From Physcomitrium patens (taxonomy: Eukaryota > Streptophyta > Bryopsida > Funariales > Funariaceae), in assembly GCF_000002425.4 (NCBI RefSeq), contig NC_037267.1, forward strand, positions 6,337,396 to 6,401,395: DNA of 64,000 bases, read 5' to 3'. How positions within the stretch are numbered: the first letter of the stretch is position 1; every line of letters begins with the position of its first letter. The notes below the pieces were generated by a model. That model searched no databases. It was not told the DNA's origin and saw only the letters and a program-made list of their open reading frames with translations. Below, piece after piece: positions 22,322 to 31,604 of the stretch. A program made the translations under genes and the position numbers.

Positions 22322-24070
22322 TCATTGTGGCATCCCAATTCCTTTCTTCAATCTCTTCCATAAGAATCCATCTTGAAGCAAAAATCCATATGCTTTTTTT
22401 CTTATTTGTTTGAATTTTTCTGTAGACCAATTTCCCTGCTTAGTCAAGGTATTCAAGTAATGACCAATATCCAATAATCCTCCTTCATAAGATTCTTCAA
22501 GAAATACCTTGTCTTCTTTGTTGAAATTTGATATTGAATAGAATTTCAATCCGAGATCATCAATGTCTTCAACCATTTCGTCCTCCCTCTCGTATCTTGC
22601 TCGAGATAGCATGTCTGCTTCTAAATTGTCCTTCCCAGTGATATGCTTAAATTCTGGATTTAGTGACTTAATATAAGCAATCCATCTCAACATTGCAATA
22701 TCTGGCGTTGAACAGTTAATAATCATTCCAAGCAATGGCAAGCAATCTGTTTCAATTACTACTACTGCCCCAATCAAATAGTCCTTTTCAGCTTTCATAG
22801 CCGAAACGACTCCCCAAAGTTCTCTTTTGACTTGCGAATATGCACGCTGACGAATACTTAAAACTTTAGCCCCAAATCGAACTGCAAATCTATTCCCATT
22901 TGAATCATCTTGACCCACAGCCCATCCAATGGCAATTGAATTAGCGTCCACAGTAAGAATCACTGGTCTATTGCACTTATAATCAACCTTCCTCAATATT
23001 GGAGGTGACATCAATAATTTCTTCAATCTTTGCATTGCTTGAATATGCCTTTCTTCCCATTTAAATCGATAACCCTTGCGTAACAGTTCATATAATGGAT
23101 CTACTATGTAAGCAAAATGAGGGATCCAGATTCGATAAAATACACATGCACCCAAAAACCTGCGAACCTCTGTTAAAGAATCACAATCCTCTTTCATCCT
23201 TCCAATTGCATCAACTTTAGTCGGATCTAGTTTTCTTCCGTAAGATCGACATAAATGTCCAACAATTACAACCTCTCGTACTCCAAATATGGACTTCATA
23301 CCCGATAATGTAAGATGAACTTCTCCAAGCCGAGTTAAAATCTTTTCACAATCTTGTATATGATCAACAACATATCTGCGACACCCCCTCGTATCTAAAG
23401 TTTCATCCTTGTCTCCTTCTCTACACCCTTTTATAGGAACATCATCCAGAAAAGGCATAGTCTTTTTCGGAATAAAATCTCTCAATACCTTATTCATCCC
23501 ATTCATCATATGCGCAACTGAGTTGGTCGCGCCTTGAGGAAGAGTGCACATTCTAACCAATCCAAGCGGTGTCCTCATCGTTGTCATATCTCTACTTCCT
23601 TCGACAAGTTGAAATTGATCATAACCTGAATATAAATCACCCATTGAATAGATCGCCCTTCCAGCGAACGCCTCAACAAATTCATCCACAATAGGTCCAA
23701 TTCCTGCATTCCTGACAATTACATCATTCACCGGCTGCATATCTTGAATAAACCATAGTGACCCATTCTTCTTAGGTACTGTAAACCATCGACTAGAATA
23801 CGATGCAAATGAAGGTTCCAATATTTTCATCTTTATCTTTTCTTTCAATAGTTCCACCAATTTAGGTAAATGTGTCCTCGGTACTGGAATCGGTCTTAGA
23901 TTCCAAGGTACATGCGGTACAGTGAAGATAACCATAGGTGTTACAATATTTGGATCCACACACCCAATTTCATGAGATTCGAAGGCAAACGATCTACCTT
24001 GTTTAGCCAACATCTTTTTGAAGCAAGTAATTTCCTTCGGCAATAAAGAACCATCAGAACCAATCTTCAA
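22322..24070 (-). CDS. reverse transcriptase-RNase H of A2
   Basis: A 582-residue open segment. RT landmarks: RPIPVPRTHLPKLVELLKE, SRWFTVPKKNG, SMGDLYSGYDQFQL, TPLGLVRMCTLPQGATNS and the catalytic MPFLDDVPIKG, where Phe stands at the usual Tyr of YxDD. The tether has VVIVGHLC, DPTKVDAIGRMK and RRFLGACVFYRIW. RNase H has ILTVDANSIAIGW, QVKRELWG, VIETDCLPL and NLEADMLSR, so all four acidic residues are visible. It copies element RNA and degrades the template. It is preceded in frame by an opal stop (GGA>TGA-like) and followed by another before integrase. Confidence 0.9.
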   Translation of the reverse strand: MKIGSDGSLLPKEITCFKKMLAKQGRSFAFESHEIGCVDPNIVTPMVIFTVPHVPWNLRPIPVPRTHLPKLVELLKEKIKMKILEPSFASYSSRWFTVPKKNGSLWFIQDMQPVNDVIVRNAGIGPIVDEFVEAFAGRAIYSMGDLYSGYDQFQLVEGSRDMTTMRTPLGLVRMCTLPQGATNSVAHMMNGMNKVLRDFIPKKTMPFLDDVPIKGCREGDKDETLDTRGCRRYVVDHIQDCEKILTRLGEVHLTLSGMKSIFGVREVVIVGHLCRSYGRKLDPTKVDAIGRMKEDCDSLTEVRRFLGACVFYRIWIPHFAYIVDPLYELLRKGYRFKWEERHIQAMQRLKKLLMSPPILRKVDYKCNRPVILTVDANSIAIGWAVGQDDSNGNRFAVRFGAKVLSIRQRAYSQVKRELWGVVSAMKAEKDYLIGAVVVIETDCLPLLGMIINCSTPDIAMLRWIAYIKSLNPEFKHITGKDNLEADMLSRARYEREDEMVEDIDDLGLKFYSISNFNKEDKVFLEESYEGGLLDIGHYLNTLTKQGNWSTEKFKQIRKKAYGFLLQDGFLWKRLKKGIGMPQ

Positions 24071-24100
24071 TTCCTCAAAAGTCTCTTCAGTAAACTGATG

Positions 24101-24514
24101 TCAAATACTCATTGGATCTCTTAAACTTGCTTCTTTTGATGCTTCTCCCATTTGTTCTTTAGAATCCTCTGGTAATGGTCCGACAATAGGCTTTACCTTC
24201 TTATCTGCCGTTTTATATATCGTCTCTACTATGACTTCTGGTGCTTGAAAAGATTCAAGCATGGTATAAACCTCTCTCGAATGAATCTCAACAATCTTAT
24301 CATTATCCCCTAACCCAATAGATGTAATCAATTCCAATGAATCTTCCAGTCCATTTTCTTCATAAACACCCAAAATCCTCTCATCATCTTGCAATGTACC
24401 TATCTTGCATAATTGTCCTTCAATATTATATAATCTTTTTCTTTCTTTTCTTTTAAAATCATCAACTTTCTTATACATAATATTTCTATTCTCCAATATA
24501 CCAATAAAACTCAC
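24101..24514 (-). CDS. linker between protease and RT of A2
   Basis: A 137-residue open segment in the same frame as RT. It begins FIGILENRNIMYKKVDDFKR and ends in an acidic region before RT. Homologous linkers exist in A1 (about 16405-16520) and C (about 55690-56090). It has no recognised domain and probably separates protease from RT in the polyprotein. The upstream junction with the protease frame carries a stop and a frame change. The methionine at its start lies inside the conserved run and need not be an initiator. Confidence 0.7.
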   Translation of the reverse strand: MSFIGILENRNIMYKKVDDFKRKERKRLYNIEGQLCKIGTLQDDERILGVYEENGLEDSLELITSIGLGDNDKIVEIHSREVYTMLESFQAPEVIVETIYKTADKKVKPIVGPLPEDSKEQMGEASKEASLRDPMSI

Positions 24515-24573
24515 ATCAAAGGCACCTTCATCTCGCGAGAGTACCTCCTCTTTTGTACCTCCATAATCTCGCG

Positions 24574-25905
24574 TTACAGTGGTACCTCCCCAAAATCCTT
24601 AAATCCTTCAACAATCTTTGGCAATGGTTTTTCCTTCAACCTATCTCGATTCCGTTCATGGTTAGGAGGTACTGTTAGAAATTGTACAGCTTTCCTCCCA
24701 TCTTCGCTCCGTACCCTTGCATAAGCAGAACCATCGTCAAGTACTTTTGTTTCCATCCGTGTTGCCGTGATATAAGGTTGTCCTAAAATCAACGGATAAG
24801 ACGTTGTATCTTGAACGAAGAAATGTTGCTCCGTAGCAACATCCCCAATCCGAATTTTGACATCTGGACAAGCTCCATATAATTCGCCCCATGTGTTATT
24901 AGCTGCTCGTATTGCCCATCCATGTTCCATATCAATTGGCCATTTTTGCTTCTTATAAAGATCTTTAGACATGAGATTTATTTCAGAACCATAGTCGACC
25001 AAAGCAACTATTGGTTCTTCTATATCTCCTACCTTCACCAATACCTCAGTAGTTGCCTTTGCCCAATGCTTTCGAGTATAATGGCTCAAAGTTTCCATTT
25101 CCTTGTCACTAGAATTTTTGAAATGTACTCGCTGATTATACCCATTCTTTTCATTTGTTGGTTGCTTGTAACCAATATCAACCTCTTCTTCATTTCTACA
25201 TATTCTTCCATCAATAGCATGACTCATTCCAGTTTCACCCATTATTTGCCTCTTTCGCTTAATACTGTCAATGATAACATCATGAAACTCCTTCTTTGCA
25301 ATTCCTAAGACTTCTTTCAATGTGAATTCCACCTTAGCGTTTAATATACGTTCTTCCAACACCCCTTTCAAATTTGTTGCCGCTTCAATGTCAGAAAGTA
25401 GCTTATAAGCAATTGATTTGCCCTTATCTTTTGTCTCCGTTGTTTTTTCTCCCAATGATGCTGAGGTATCCTTTACAGGCAATTCTTGTGAAGCTGCCTC
25501 CCGAGCCTTGTCTCCTCGAGTTTGCCTCTTAAAAGAATTTCCTTCTCTAGTATCATCAAAATTTCCTCGTCTTTTTTCTTCCATCAAAGCTTCATGTTGG
25601 CTCTTAGCAATATATGCATGAACTGAAAGAGACTCAACAGGATCCTCCCAACCTGTTCTTCCTCGTATTGTAGCTGCAGTTCTCAATAACGCTTCTCGAG
25701 GTAATTTTCCTTCTTGCATTGTAGAAACGGCAGAAGCCCAAAACTCACTAGTTTTCGTACTTCCACCAATTTCATCATCTACTCTAGCACCATAACTTGC
25801 ACTTTCTCGTGCTACTGTTTCATGCTCTTTTAAGTAATCTTGAACCAATGCTCTCATTCCTCCCTTGCCAAAATTGGTTTGAAGAAGATCCTCCCTATCT
25901 TTCAA
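24574..25905 (-). CDS. protease-containing segment of A2 polyprotein
   Basis: A 443-residue open segment. The N-terminal part (LLQTNFGKGGMRALVQDYL, then GWEDPVESLSVHAYIAK) and a Lys/Glu-rich middle are of unknown role. The C-terminal 150 residues form a retropepsin-like domain: EPIVALVDYGSEINLMSKDL with the Asp codon at 24994-24996, QHFFVQDTTSYPLILGQPYI and the FLTVPPNHERNRD end. The active site is D-Y-G here and D-H-G in A1 and C, not the canonical D-S/T-G. The frame ends FGEVPL-TAA. Upstream a TAG and a TGA separate it from gag. Confidence 0.85.
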   Translation of the reverse strand: MKDREDLLQTNFGKGGMRALVQDYLKEHETVARESASYGARVDDEIGGSTKTSEFWASAVSTMQEGKLPREALLRTAATIRGRTGWEDPVESLSVHAYIAKSQHEALMEEKRRGNFDDTREGNSFKRQTRGDKAREAASQELPVKDTSASLGEKTTETKDKGKSIAYKLLSDIEAATNLKGVLEERILNAKVEFTLKEVLGIAKKEFHDVIIDSIKRKRQIMGETGMSHAIDGRICRNEEEVDIGYKQPTNEKNGYNQRVHFKNSSDKEMETLSHYTRKHWAKATTEVLVKVGDIEEPIVALVDYGSEINLMSKDLYKKQKWPIDMEHGWAIRAANNTWGELYGACPDVKIRIGDVATEQHFFVQDTTSYPLILGQPYITATRMETKVLDDGSAYARVRSEDGRKAVQFLTVPPNHERNRDRLKEKPLPKIVEGFKDFGEVPL

Positions 25906-25938
25906 TGCTATCTTCCCATCTTTTCAGCAAATAATTCC

Positions 25939-26945
25939 CTACCGTATCATATTATTAAATTCATTGCAATCTTTTCTAGTGTGTGAAGCATCATCACACC
26001 AAATGCATCTTTGTACATATCTTAGTTTTGAAACGTTCTTCGAATTGTTTATAGAAGTATTCTCTTCAAGTCTTGCCAATTTGATTTGAAGATCTTGCAT
26101 TCCTCGTATAATTTCTTCCATACCCATATCTGCTTTCTTTGACAAAGATGTCGAAGGTTGAACTGTAGGCATTGTTGGTGGTGTTGTACGTACTGGAGCT
26201 TTGGGTACTTGTACTGTTTTCGGAATATTGCTCCTATCCTTCTTCCTTTCTTTTTTTGTAAGCAACCCCACTGCATCTTCAACGTTCTTCCACTTCGTTG
26301 TCAATCCTTCATCTTCTTCTTTGTCTTCAAGAAGGGGTTCTAATTTCTCTTGCAATTCTCCATCAGCAGCTTGAAGAAATAGATCAACTTTGTTCGGCTC
26401 CAATGTCAATTTTTCTACCTTCGATAATTGAAAGTACTGCCTCTCAAATTCCCTTAGTAGCTCTGTTGCTTGCAAATTCTTATTGGGCCATTCAATCCAT
26501 CCCAGAAATAACTTCTTAGTAACGCGATCAGCATCTTCCAAGAAATATTTGTCTTTCAATGCATGTGAAAAATCCTCCCATGAATTCTCATAACGATCCG
26601 TAATCGATGTAATGTGGTCTCTATCTCCGGTATCATGGCAAGTCCAAATAGTGCAACCATTTTCTTCTCAGAAACCCGATTTAATTCCATTTCACGAACA
26701 TAACATCTTAAATACCTTGAAATATTCCTCCCATCAAATTGATCAATTTTATTGACCATTGCTTGCAATGCTTTGGTTGCCAAAGCTTCCTTTCGATCAT
26801 TGCTTTGCTGTTGCTGCATTGACAATGAGAAGGCTTGAAACAAACTAGCAATAGACGGATCCATGTGCATACCTTGTCCTTTAGAAGACTCCCCACCACA
26901 AACTCCTCCCAAAAATCCTTCAAAATTTTTATTTTCGTTTTCCAT
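25939..26945 (-). pseudogene. gag of A2 with one-base deletion
   Basis: It starts MENENKNFEGFLGG at 26945 (same start in C). The N-terminal half has MDPSIASLFQAFSLSMQQQQ and QAMVNKIDQFDGRNISRYL. After PEIE a missing base at about 26605, compared with the PEIREH of C, throws the frame off. The correct frame continues as HALKDKYFLEDADRVTKKLF to the zinc knuckle CIWCDDASHTRKDC, a perfect CX2CX4HX4C. Gag would form the particle and bind RNA. It ends near NNMIR-TAG; two codon-stops separate it from the protease ORF. Confidence 0.85.
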
Positions 26946-26996
26946 AAAAATAAAGATAAAATCAACCGAAATCCAATACCTTCTACCTCAAGCTTT

Positions 26997-27012
26997 CACG
27001 TCGGGTTCACCA
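26997..27012 (-). promoter_or_regulatory. primer-binding site of A2
   Basis: The minus strand reads TGGTGAACCCGACGTG, five bases after the 5' LTR. It differs by one base from the A1 site and by two from the C site. Confidence 0.75.
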
Positions 27013-27017
27013 CTTTT

Positions 27018-28245
27018 TGTCGTATTACGTGCTTTCCTGCTCGAGAACGCGCCGGGCGTCTGGCTGTAGAAGGTAGTATGGAGATTCGCCGATAGTCAAG
27101 CAGTCTATCAGTTTTGACTGCTGGAATATAAACGATTGCAACAATGTACTGTAAATCTATATGGATGCTCTTCGACTGCTTGTCGAAGTCCTTTTTGCCC
27201 CAGCCGGTAGGTCTCTAGACATTACAGAGAACCCCGAACAACCCAAACTGTTAATCTTCAATACCGCTTTGTACTTACGATCTTATATCCACTGACTGTC
27301 TTGTTAGATTAACCCAATAAATTTCATTCACTCCGCATACTCAATCCTATAGACACCCTTTTAATCCTTCAATCACAGACGTAACTTGATTTTACAAAAT
27401 AGTCAAGAGTATTCAAACCCACTTCATTAAAAATCCCGATTCACCATTACAATACTGACTTCAGCAGCGATTGCCTCAGCCTTCCCAAAACTCTACAAAG
27501 AAGAAAAATCCAAATTCTCTGTCTTTCCTTCCCCGACCCGAAGCATGAAGCTCCTCTCTCTAATCCCTCCTTTCAAAACTATCCAATGAAAACCGAACTA
27601 GTAACCTTGCAAAAGCTTGAAAAAACTAGCTTCCCCCCGATTCTCCTAACCTTATCCTCTAAATTTCTTCAATCTTCCATCTTAGATCCAGAATTGGCTC
27701 CCACCGTCAATCTTGGATCCAAAATTGGCTCTCGTCGTCAGAGCTTTCTCCTCTGTTTTTACCTTTAAGAAATCTATTTACCGAAAACAACGTTCCCTGA
27801 AACGGCACAGAGAACAGGACAGCCTGAAACAGAATCGAACCCCGTAATCGGAACCACATTGAGTCGCCCGACCAATTCAGGTCCCATATTGGGTAAGATG
27901 CCCGTAATAACCTGGATGTTCCCGTAATTGGGTCTGCCTTGGGTTGCCCGGCCAATTCAGGTCTCATATTGGATAAGAGGACTCGGATTGGATTCTCGAA
28001 ATTAGATCCAATTAGCTCTTCGAACCCGTAGTGTGAATTGGTCCTTCTCTTCCTGCTGACTCCCGTTATTGGAATTGAATGGAGCATTTCAGTATGCCCT
28101 GAATGACTGATACGGGGTGACTGAACCCAGCCACTCAGTATTTGTACAGGAGTTGGTCGATGCTCCCAATATTCGAGGTAACTGAATATTAATAAAATTC
28201 CCCTTTCTTTTTATTTTCACTGTATACTCGTGTTACAACACGACA
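27018..28245 (-). mobile_element. 5' LTR of A2
   Basis: This 1228-bp LTR has the same termini as the 3' LTR (TGTCGTG...TACGACA in its own orientation). It is followed on the right by ACAC (target duplication) and by B protease resuming at 28251. Confidence 0.95.
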
Positions 28246-28250
28246 ACACA

Positions 28251-29576
28251 GCAAAAGAAGGATCAACTTTTGTTATTTATGCTGCACCTATTTCTGAAAA
28301 CGTTAAGACTTCAAGTCGCATTCCAAGTCAATATCAGGAGTATTAAGACGTTTTTGAGAAAAAGAATGCAGATATTCTTCCTGAGCATCGCCCATATGAT
28401 TGTTCAATCGACCTCAAGGAAGGAACTCAGCCACCATTTGGACCAATTTACAGTTTATCGCAAGATGAGATGGCTGAACTCAAGACATATATTGACGAGA
28501 ATTTAGCGAAGAATTTCATACGCCATTCAAAATCTCCAGCAGGAGCTCCAATTCTATTCGTAAAGAAAAAAGATGGATCTTTACGAATGTGTGTTGATTA
28601 TCGAGGACTCAACAAGATCACAATCAAGAACAGGTATCCATTACCTTTGATATCAGGACTCCTTGACCAGTTGAATCAAGCTAAGATCTATACAAAAATA
28701 GATCTAAGAGGAGCATATAATCTAATACGGATCAAAGAAGGAGATGAATGGAAGACTGCATTTCGAACCAGGTATGGACATTTTGAATATAATGTCATGC
28801 CCTTTGGACTCACGAATGCACCAGCTGCTTTTCAACATCTCATGAATGATGTATTTCGTGAATTCTTAGACAATTTTGTCGTCTGCTATTTAGACGATAT
28901 CCTGATCTCTTCTAAGTCTCATGATCCTTCTAAGTTCGAGTTCAAGAATAATCTATTATATTTTGAAGGATGCCTATATGTTCCAGAAGGAGAAGCACAT
29001 TTACGTGTTCTTCAAGCACGTCATGACTTTCTAGCAGCAGGGCACTTTGGATATAATAAGACTTTGGAACTCATATCAAGAGATTTTTGGTGGCCACAAA
29101 TGTGGAAGTCAGTCAAAGACTTTGTACAATCATGTGATATTTATTCAAGATCAAAAATTCCTTGTCATCGACCTTATGGACTTCTTCAGCCATTACCTAT
29201 ACCAGAACAACCATGGTCTTCTGTTTCTATGGATTTCATCACAGATCTTCCAAGCTCAAGATCTTATGATTCTATATTTGTGATAGTAGATCGTTTCACC
29301 AAGATGGCACATTTTGTGCCATGTACAAAATCTATCATAGGTGAAGAAACAGCTAAGCTTTTCATTGATAATATCTATCGCTATCATGGATTACCTAAAG
29401 ATATCATATCGGATAGGGGAATTCAATTTGTGTCAAGATTTTGGAGGACCCTTTTCAAGATTTTAAAAGTGGACATAAAGCTATCTTCGGCTTTCCATCC
29501 TCAAACTGATGGACAAACAGAGCGCGTAAACCAAGTCTTGGAGCAATATTTAAGGTGTACTATCAACTACCAATAA
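28251..29576 (+). pseudogene. protease end, RT and integrase of B (RNase H deleted)
   Basis: One frame continues protease with AKEGSTFVIYAAPIS, has a TAA at about 28369, then [72 protein letters not shown] and [11 protein letters not shown] (YLDD intact). Directly after ISSK it jumps to [11 protein letters not shown], a region that in B3 lies after RNase H, so about 1 kb is missing. Integrase follows: [19 protein letters not shown] (second zinc Cys now Tyr), [28 protein letters not shown] and [15 protein letters not shown], with D, D, E all present. The TAA at 29574 is CAA in B2. Confidence 0.88.
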
Positions 29577-30248
29577 GATGATTGGACAACCCTTTTGCCA
29601 TTGGCACAGTTTGCTTATAATAATGCGGTACATTCTTCCATGCAACAAACACCTTTCTTTGCCAATTATGGCTATCATCCACGACTTGATACTTTTTCAA
29701 AAGTTGATAATCCTGCAGCAGAAGAGATGGCAAATCGGTTGTCAGAGTTACATGCAATAATGAAGACGCAATTGAAGGAAGCTCAAGAACGACAAAAGAT
29801 AAACGCAGATCTATATCGTAAGGAGCAACCACAAATCAACGTGGGTGATAAGGTATGGCTACTTCGTCGCAATATCAAGACTACTCGACCTTGTGACAAG
29901 TTGGACTATCGTAGGCTTGGCCCCTTTTCTCTTTCTGAACAGATCAACCCAGTTGTATATCGGTTACATCTACCGGAGTCAATGAAGATCCATCCTGTAT
30001 TCCACGTGTCTCTTCTTGAACCATATAAGACAGTGGATATACAAGGAAGAAGACAAATGCCACCGCCTCTTATAGAAGTAGATAATAATGAAGAATTTGA
30101 GGTGGAAGAGATATTAGACTCAAGGCGGCACCGAAATAAGCAGGAATATCTTGTTCATTGGCGCGGATATGATATTAGTGAACGCACATGGGAGCCATCC
30201 AGGAATCTAGCAAATGCATCAGCTAAAGTCAAAGTTTTTCATCAATGA
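29577..30248 (+). CDS. integrase C-terminus with chromodomain of B
   Basis: It continues the pol frame after a CAA>TAA stop. It contains TPFFANYGYHPRLDTFSKVD, NVGDKVWLLRRNIKT, DYRRLGPFSLSEQI (GPF module) and IHPVFHVSLLEPY, and ends in a chromodomain: EEFEVEEILDSRRHRNKQ, YLVHWRGYDISERTWEP and NASAKVKVF. The aromatic residues expected around a methyl-lysine cage are largely there (Y, W, W). From known chromoviruses, this domain directs integration toward heterochromatin with methylated histone H3. The chromodomain region is open to its natural stop. Confidence 0.88.
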   Translation, partial: DDWTTLLPLAQFAYNNAVHSSMQQTPFFANYGYHPRLDTFSKVDNPAAEEMANRLSELHAIMKTQLKEAQERQKINADLYRKEQPQINVGDKVWLLRRNIKTTRPCDKLDYRRLGPFSLSEQINPVVYRLHLPESMKIHPVFHVSLLEPYKTVDIQGRRQMPPPLIEVDNNEEFEVEEILDSRRHRNKQEYLVHWRGYDISERTWEPSRNLANASAKVKVFHQ

Positions 30249-30363
30249 CATCCATCTAAACCAAGATAAAAATCTCTCTTATAAAAGAGACAAGATTGAG
30301 GCAAGATAACATTCAATTTTCTATCCTTGTTTGTAACTTCTTTACATTTGTGACGCTAATTAG

Positions 30364-30786
30364 ATGGAGAGCCAACAACCAGCGGATTCAACTCAAGAAC
30401 CTTCGTTTGTTGACCTGCTGGATGAGACATTACGATTGTCACAACCTTTAAGACGACGCAATCGAGATGAAGATCTTCAAGAACGACATGTTCTTCCTCG
30501 AATAGATGGTGAGATACAACGTGTTTGGTATCACGATTTGAGAAGGGACTCCCGATGTTTGGTGATTTTGCTAGAGGTAGGAACAACTCCTGATTCTGTT
30601 CCAAATATTCTATTCGAAGGAAGTTACGAAGGCCTCAACAATGATCAAATAACTGGGTGGTCTTTCCGCCCAGGTATGGAACACTTCCGATGGTTGAGAG
30701 GCCCTATCAATCATCTTCGAAGAGAACAGAGATCAGAGTATGTGGCGAATACAATTCGTCGCATCATAGATTTTCTCAACATATGA
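30364..30786 (+). CDS. extra 140-codon ORF between pol and 3' LTR of B
   Basis: A complete frame from MESQQPADSTQEPSF to IRRIIDFLNI ends 41 bp before the 3' LTR, in the sense orientation of the element. It is highly charged (many Arg, Asp, Glu), has no signal peptide, membrane segment, Cys cluster or family signature I recognise. The middle has VWYHDLRRDSRCLVILLEV and EGSYEGLNNDQITGWSF. Alignable degenerate copies stand at the same place in B2 (51630-52060 minus) and B3 (13565-13935 plus 36794-36847 minus). Its openness contrasts with gag and pol of the same element, which have several stops. The role is unknown. Confidence 0.7.
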   Translation: MESQQPADSTQEPSFVDLLDETLRLSQPLRRRNRDEDLQERHVLPRIDGEIQRVWYHDLRRDSRCLVILLEVGTTPDSVPNILFEGSYEGLNNDQITGWSFRPGMEHFRWLRGPINHLRREQRSEYVANTIRRIIDFLNI

Positions 30787-30812
30787 TGACCGCTCCTCGT
30801 GGAACTCGTCTC

Positions 30813-30824
30813 TAGAAGGAGGGG
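30813..30824 (+). promoter_or_regulatory. polypurine tract of B
   Basis: The purine-rich run AGAAGGAGGGG lies a few bases before the 3' LTR (TAA separates them). The equivalent in B3 and B2 is CTAGAAGGGGAGG or similar on the minus strand. Confidence 0.7.
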
Positions 30825-30827
30825 TAA

Positions 30828-31378
30828 TGTCACGGCCATAATCATGTAAGCTAATAATTACATATAGAAATAGGTAGAAGTAAATAAAAGTAGTTAAAAG
30901 TAAGTTAATTCTATAATATTTAATATAGAAGCTTTCTAGAAACTTCCTAGACGCTGCTTTGACTTCATAGGTGTCTTTAATTGACTTTTTGGATTAGAAA
31001 TGTGGTCAACAAGTTGGCCATGTGCCACACATGTTGTTAGCTTGAAGATCAAGCTACTTATGTGGCCCACACGTAGAAAAACTTGCCTTGTAAGTCAAGG
31101 CATGTGTCCTATAAAGTCAACACATATTGGAGGTCCTATAGAACGTCGCCACGTAGCCCCTAGTTAGATAGTATATATAGAGACAAGAGTGAAGGCTTCT
31201 TCTCTCTTGTCATTTCCTTTCTTACTTCTAGTCCAGATTCAAGAGTCTTTAGTTTCTTGTCTTGTGGCAATAGCCATTCCAGTTTCTTTTAATATACCTA
31301 CTTGTTTATATTTTGACTTATTATACCAAGATAGCCTTTTTGTGTATATTTTCACTCATCAAGTCTTTGTCCTTGACA
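30828..31378 (+). mobile_element. 3' LTR of B
   Basis: 551 bp, TGTCACGGCCATAATCATG to GTCCTTGACA, followed by GATTT (target duplication) and the resumed A1 LTR. TATA-like box at 31172-31180. Confidence 0.92.
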
Positions 31379-31383
31379 GATTT

Positions 31384-31604
31384 TTAATGAAGTGGATTTG
31401 ATTACTCTTGATTGTTTTGTGAAATCAAGTTATGTCTATGATGAAGAATTAAAAGGGTGTCTATAGGATATGCGGAGTGAATGAAATTTATTGGATTAAT
31501 CTAACAAGACAGTCAGTGGATACAAGATCATGAGTAAAAAGTGATATGGAAGATTAGCAGTTTGGGTTGTTCGAGATTCTTTGTAACGTCTAGAGACCTA
31601 CCAA
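31384..31604 (+). mobile_element. 3' LTR of A1, middle segment
   Basis: It continues the LTR after element B: TTAATGAAGTGG..., AATTAAAAGGGTGTCTATAGGA and GTAACGTCTAGAGACCTACC, matching 14720-14945 of the 5' LTR. It is then cut by the solo LTR at 31605. Confidence 0.85.

Larger units (their letters stand above)
19809..28245 (-). mobile_element. A2: nearly complete group-A gypsy element, minus strand
   Basis: Length is 8437 bp with two 1228-bp LTRs, PBS (26997-27012), polypurine tract (21037-21048) and all gag-pol domains. It inserted in the protease gene of B with 4-bp duplication ACGC (19805-19808) and ACAC (28246-28249). Defects are a 1-nt deletion in gag, about five premature stops and a frame break between protease and RT. 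LTRs differ at only a few dozen positions by eye, so it is among the youngest insertions in the window. It lacks a chromodomain; integrase ends in a GPY-type module and an acidic tail. Confidence 0.93.
17531..31378 (+). mobile_element. B: Tcn1-type chromovirus inserted in A1 LTR
   Basis: Both LTRs are 551 bp (17531-18081 and 30828-31378), and the target duplication is AATTT/GATTT (17526-17530, 31379-31383; one mismatch). Order is gag, protease, RT, integrase, chromodomain and an extra 3' ORF. Protease is split by A2 (19809-28245). RNase H and the end of RT are deleted at about 28917, so the copy is non-autonomous. The LTRs differ by roughly two dozen changes by eye. Without A2 the element is about 5.4 kb. 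Confidence 0.9.

Noticed and set aside
24922..25308. Plus-strand open frames opposite the A2 genes (also 21055-21592, 25418-25621, 26158-26519, 26835-27095)
   Set aside because: Shadows of the minus-strand gag-pol genes.
30364..30786. Extra ORF of B as an envelope gene
   Set aside because: No signal peptide, membrane-spanning segment or Cys pattern; it is short and highly charged.
17531..31378. Fungal origin of the whole window, suggested by groups A and B
   Set aside because: Elements E, F and H are of plant Tat/Athila-like type and one has an Asp-tRNA-like primer site. Fungal contamination would not place these inside one nested stack.
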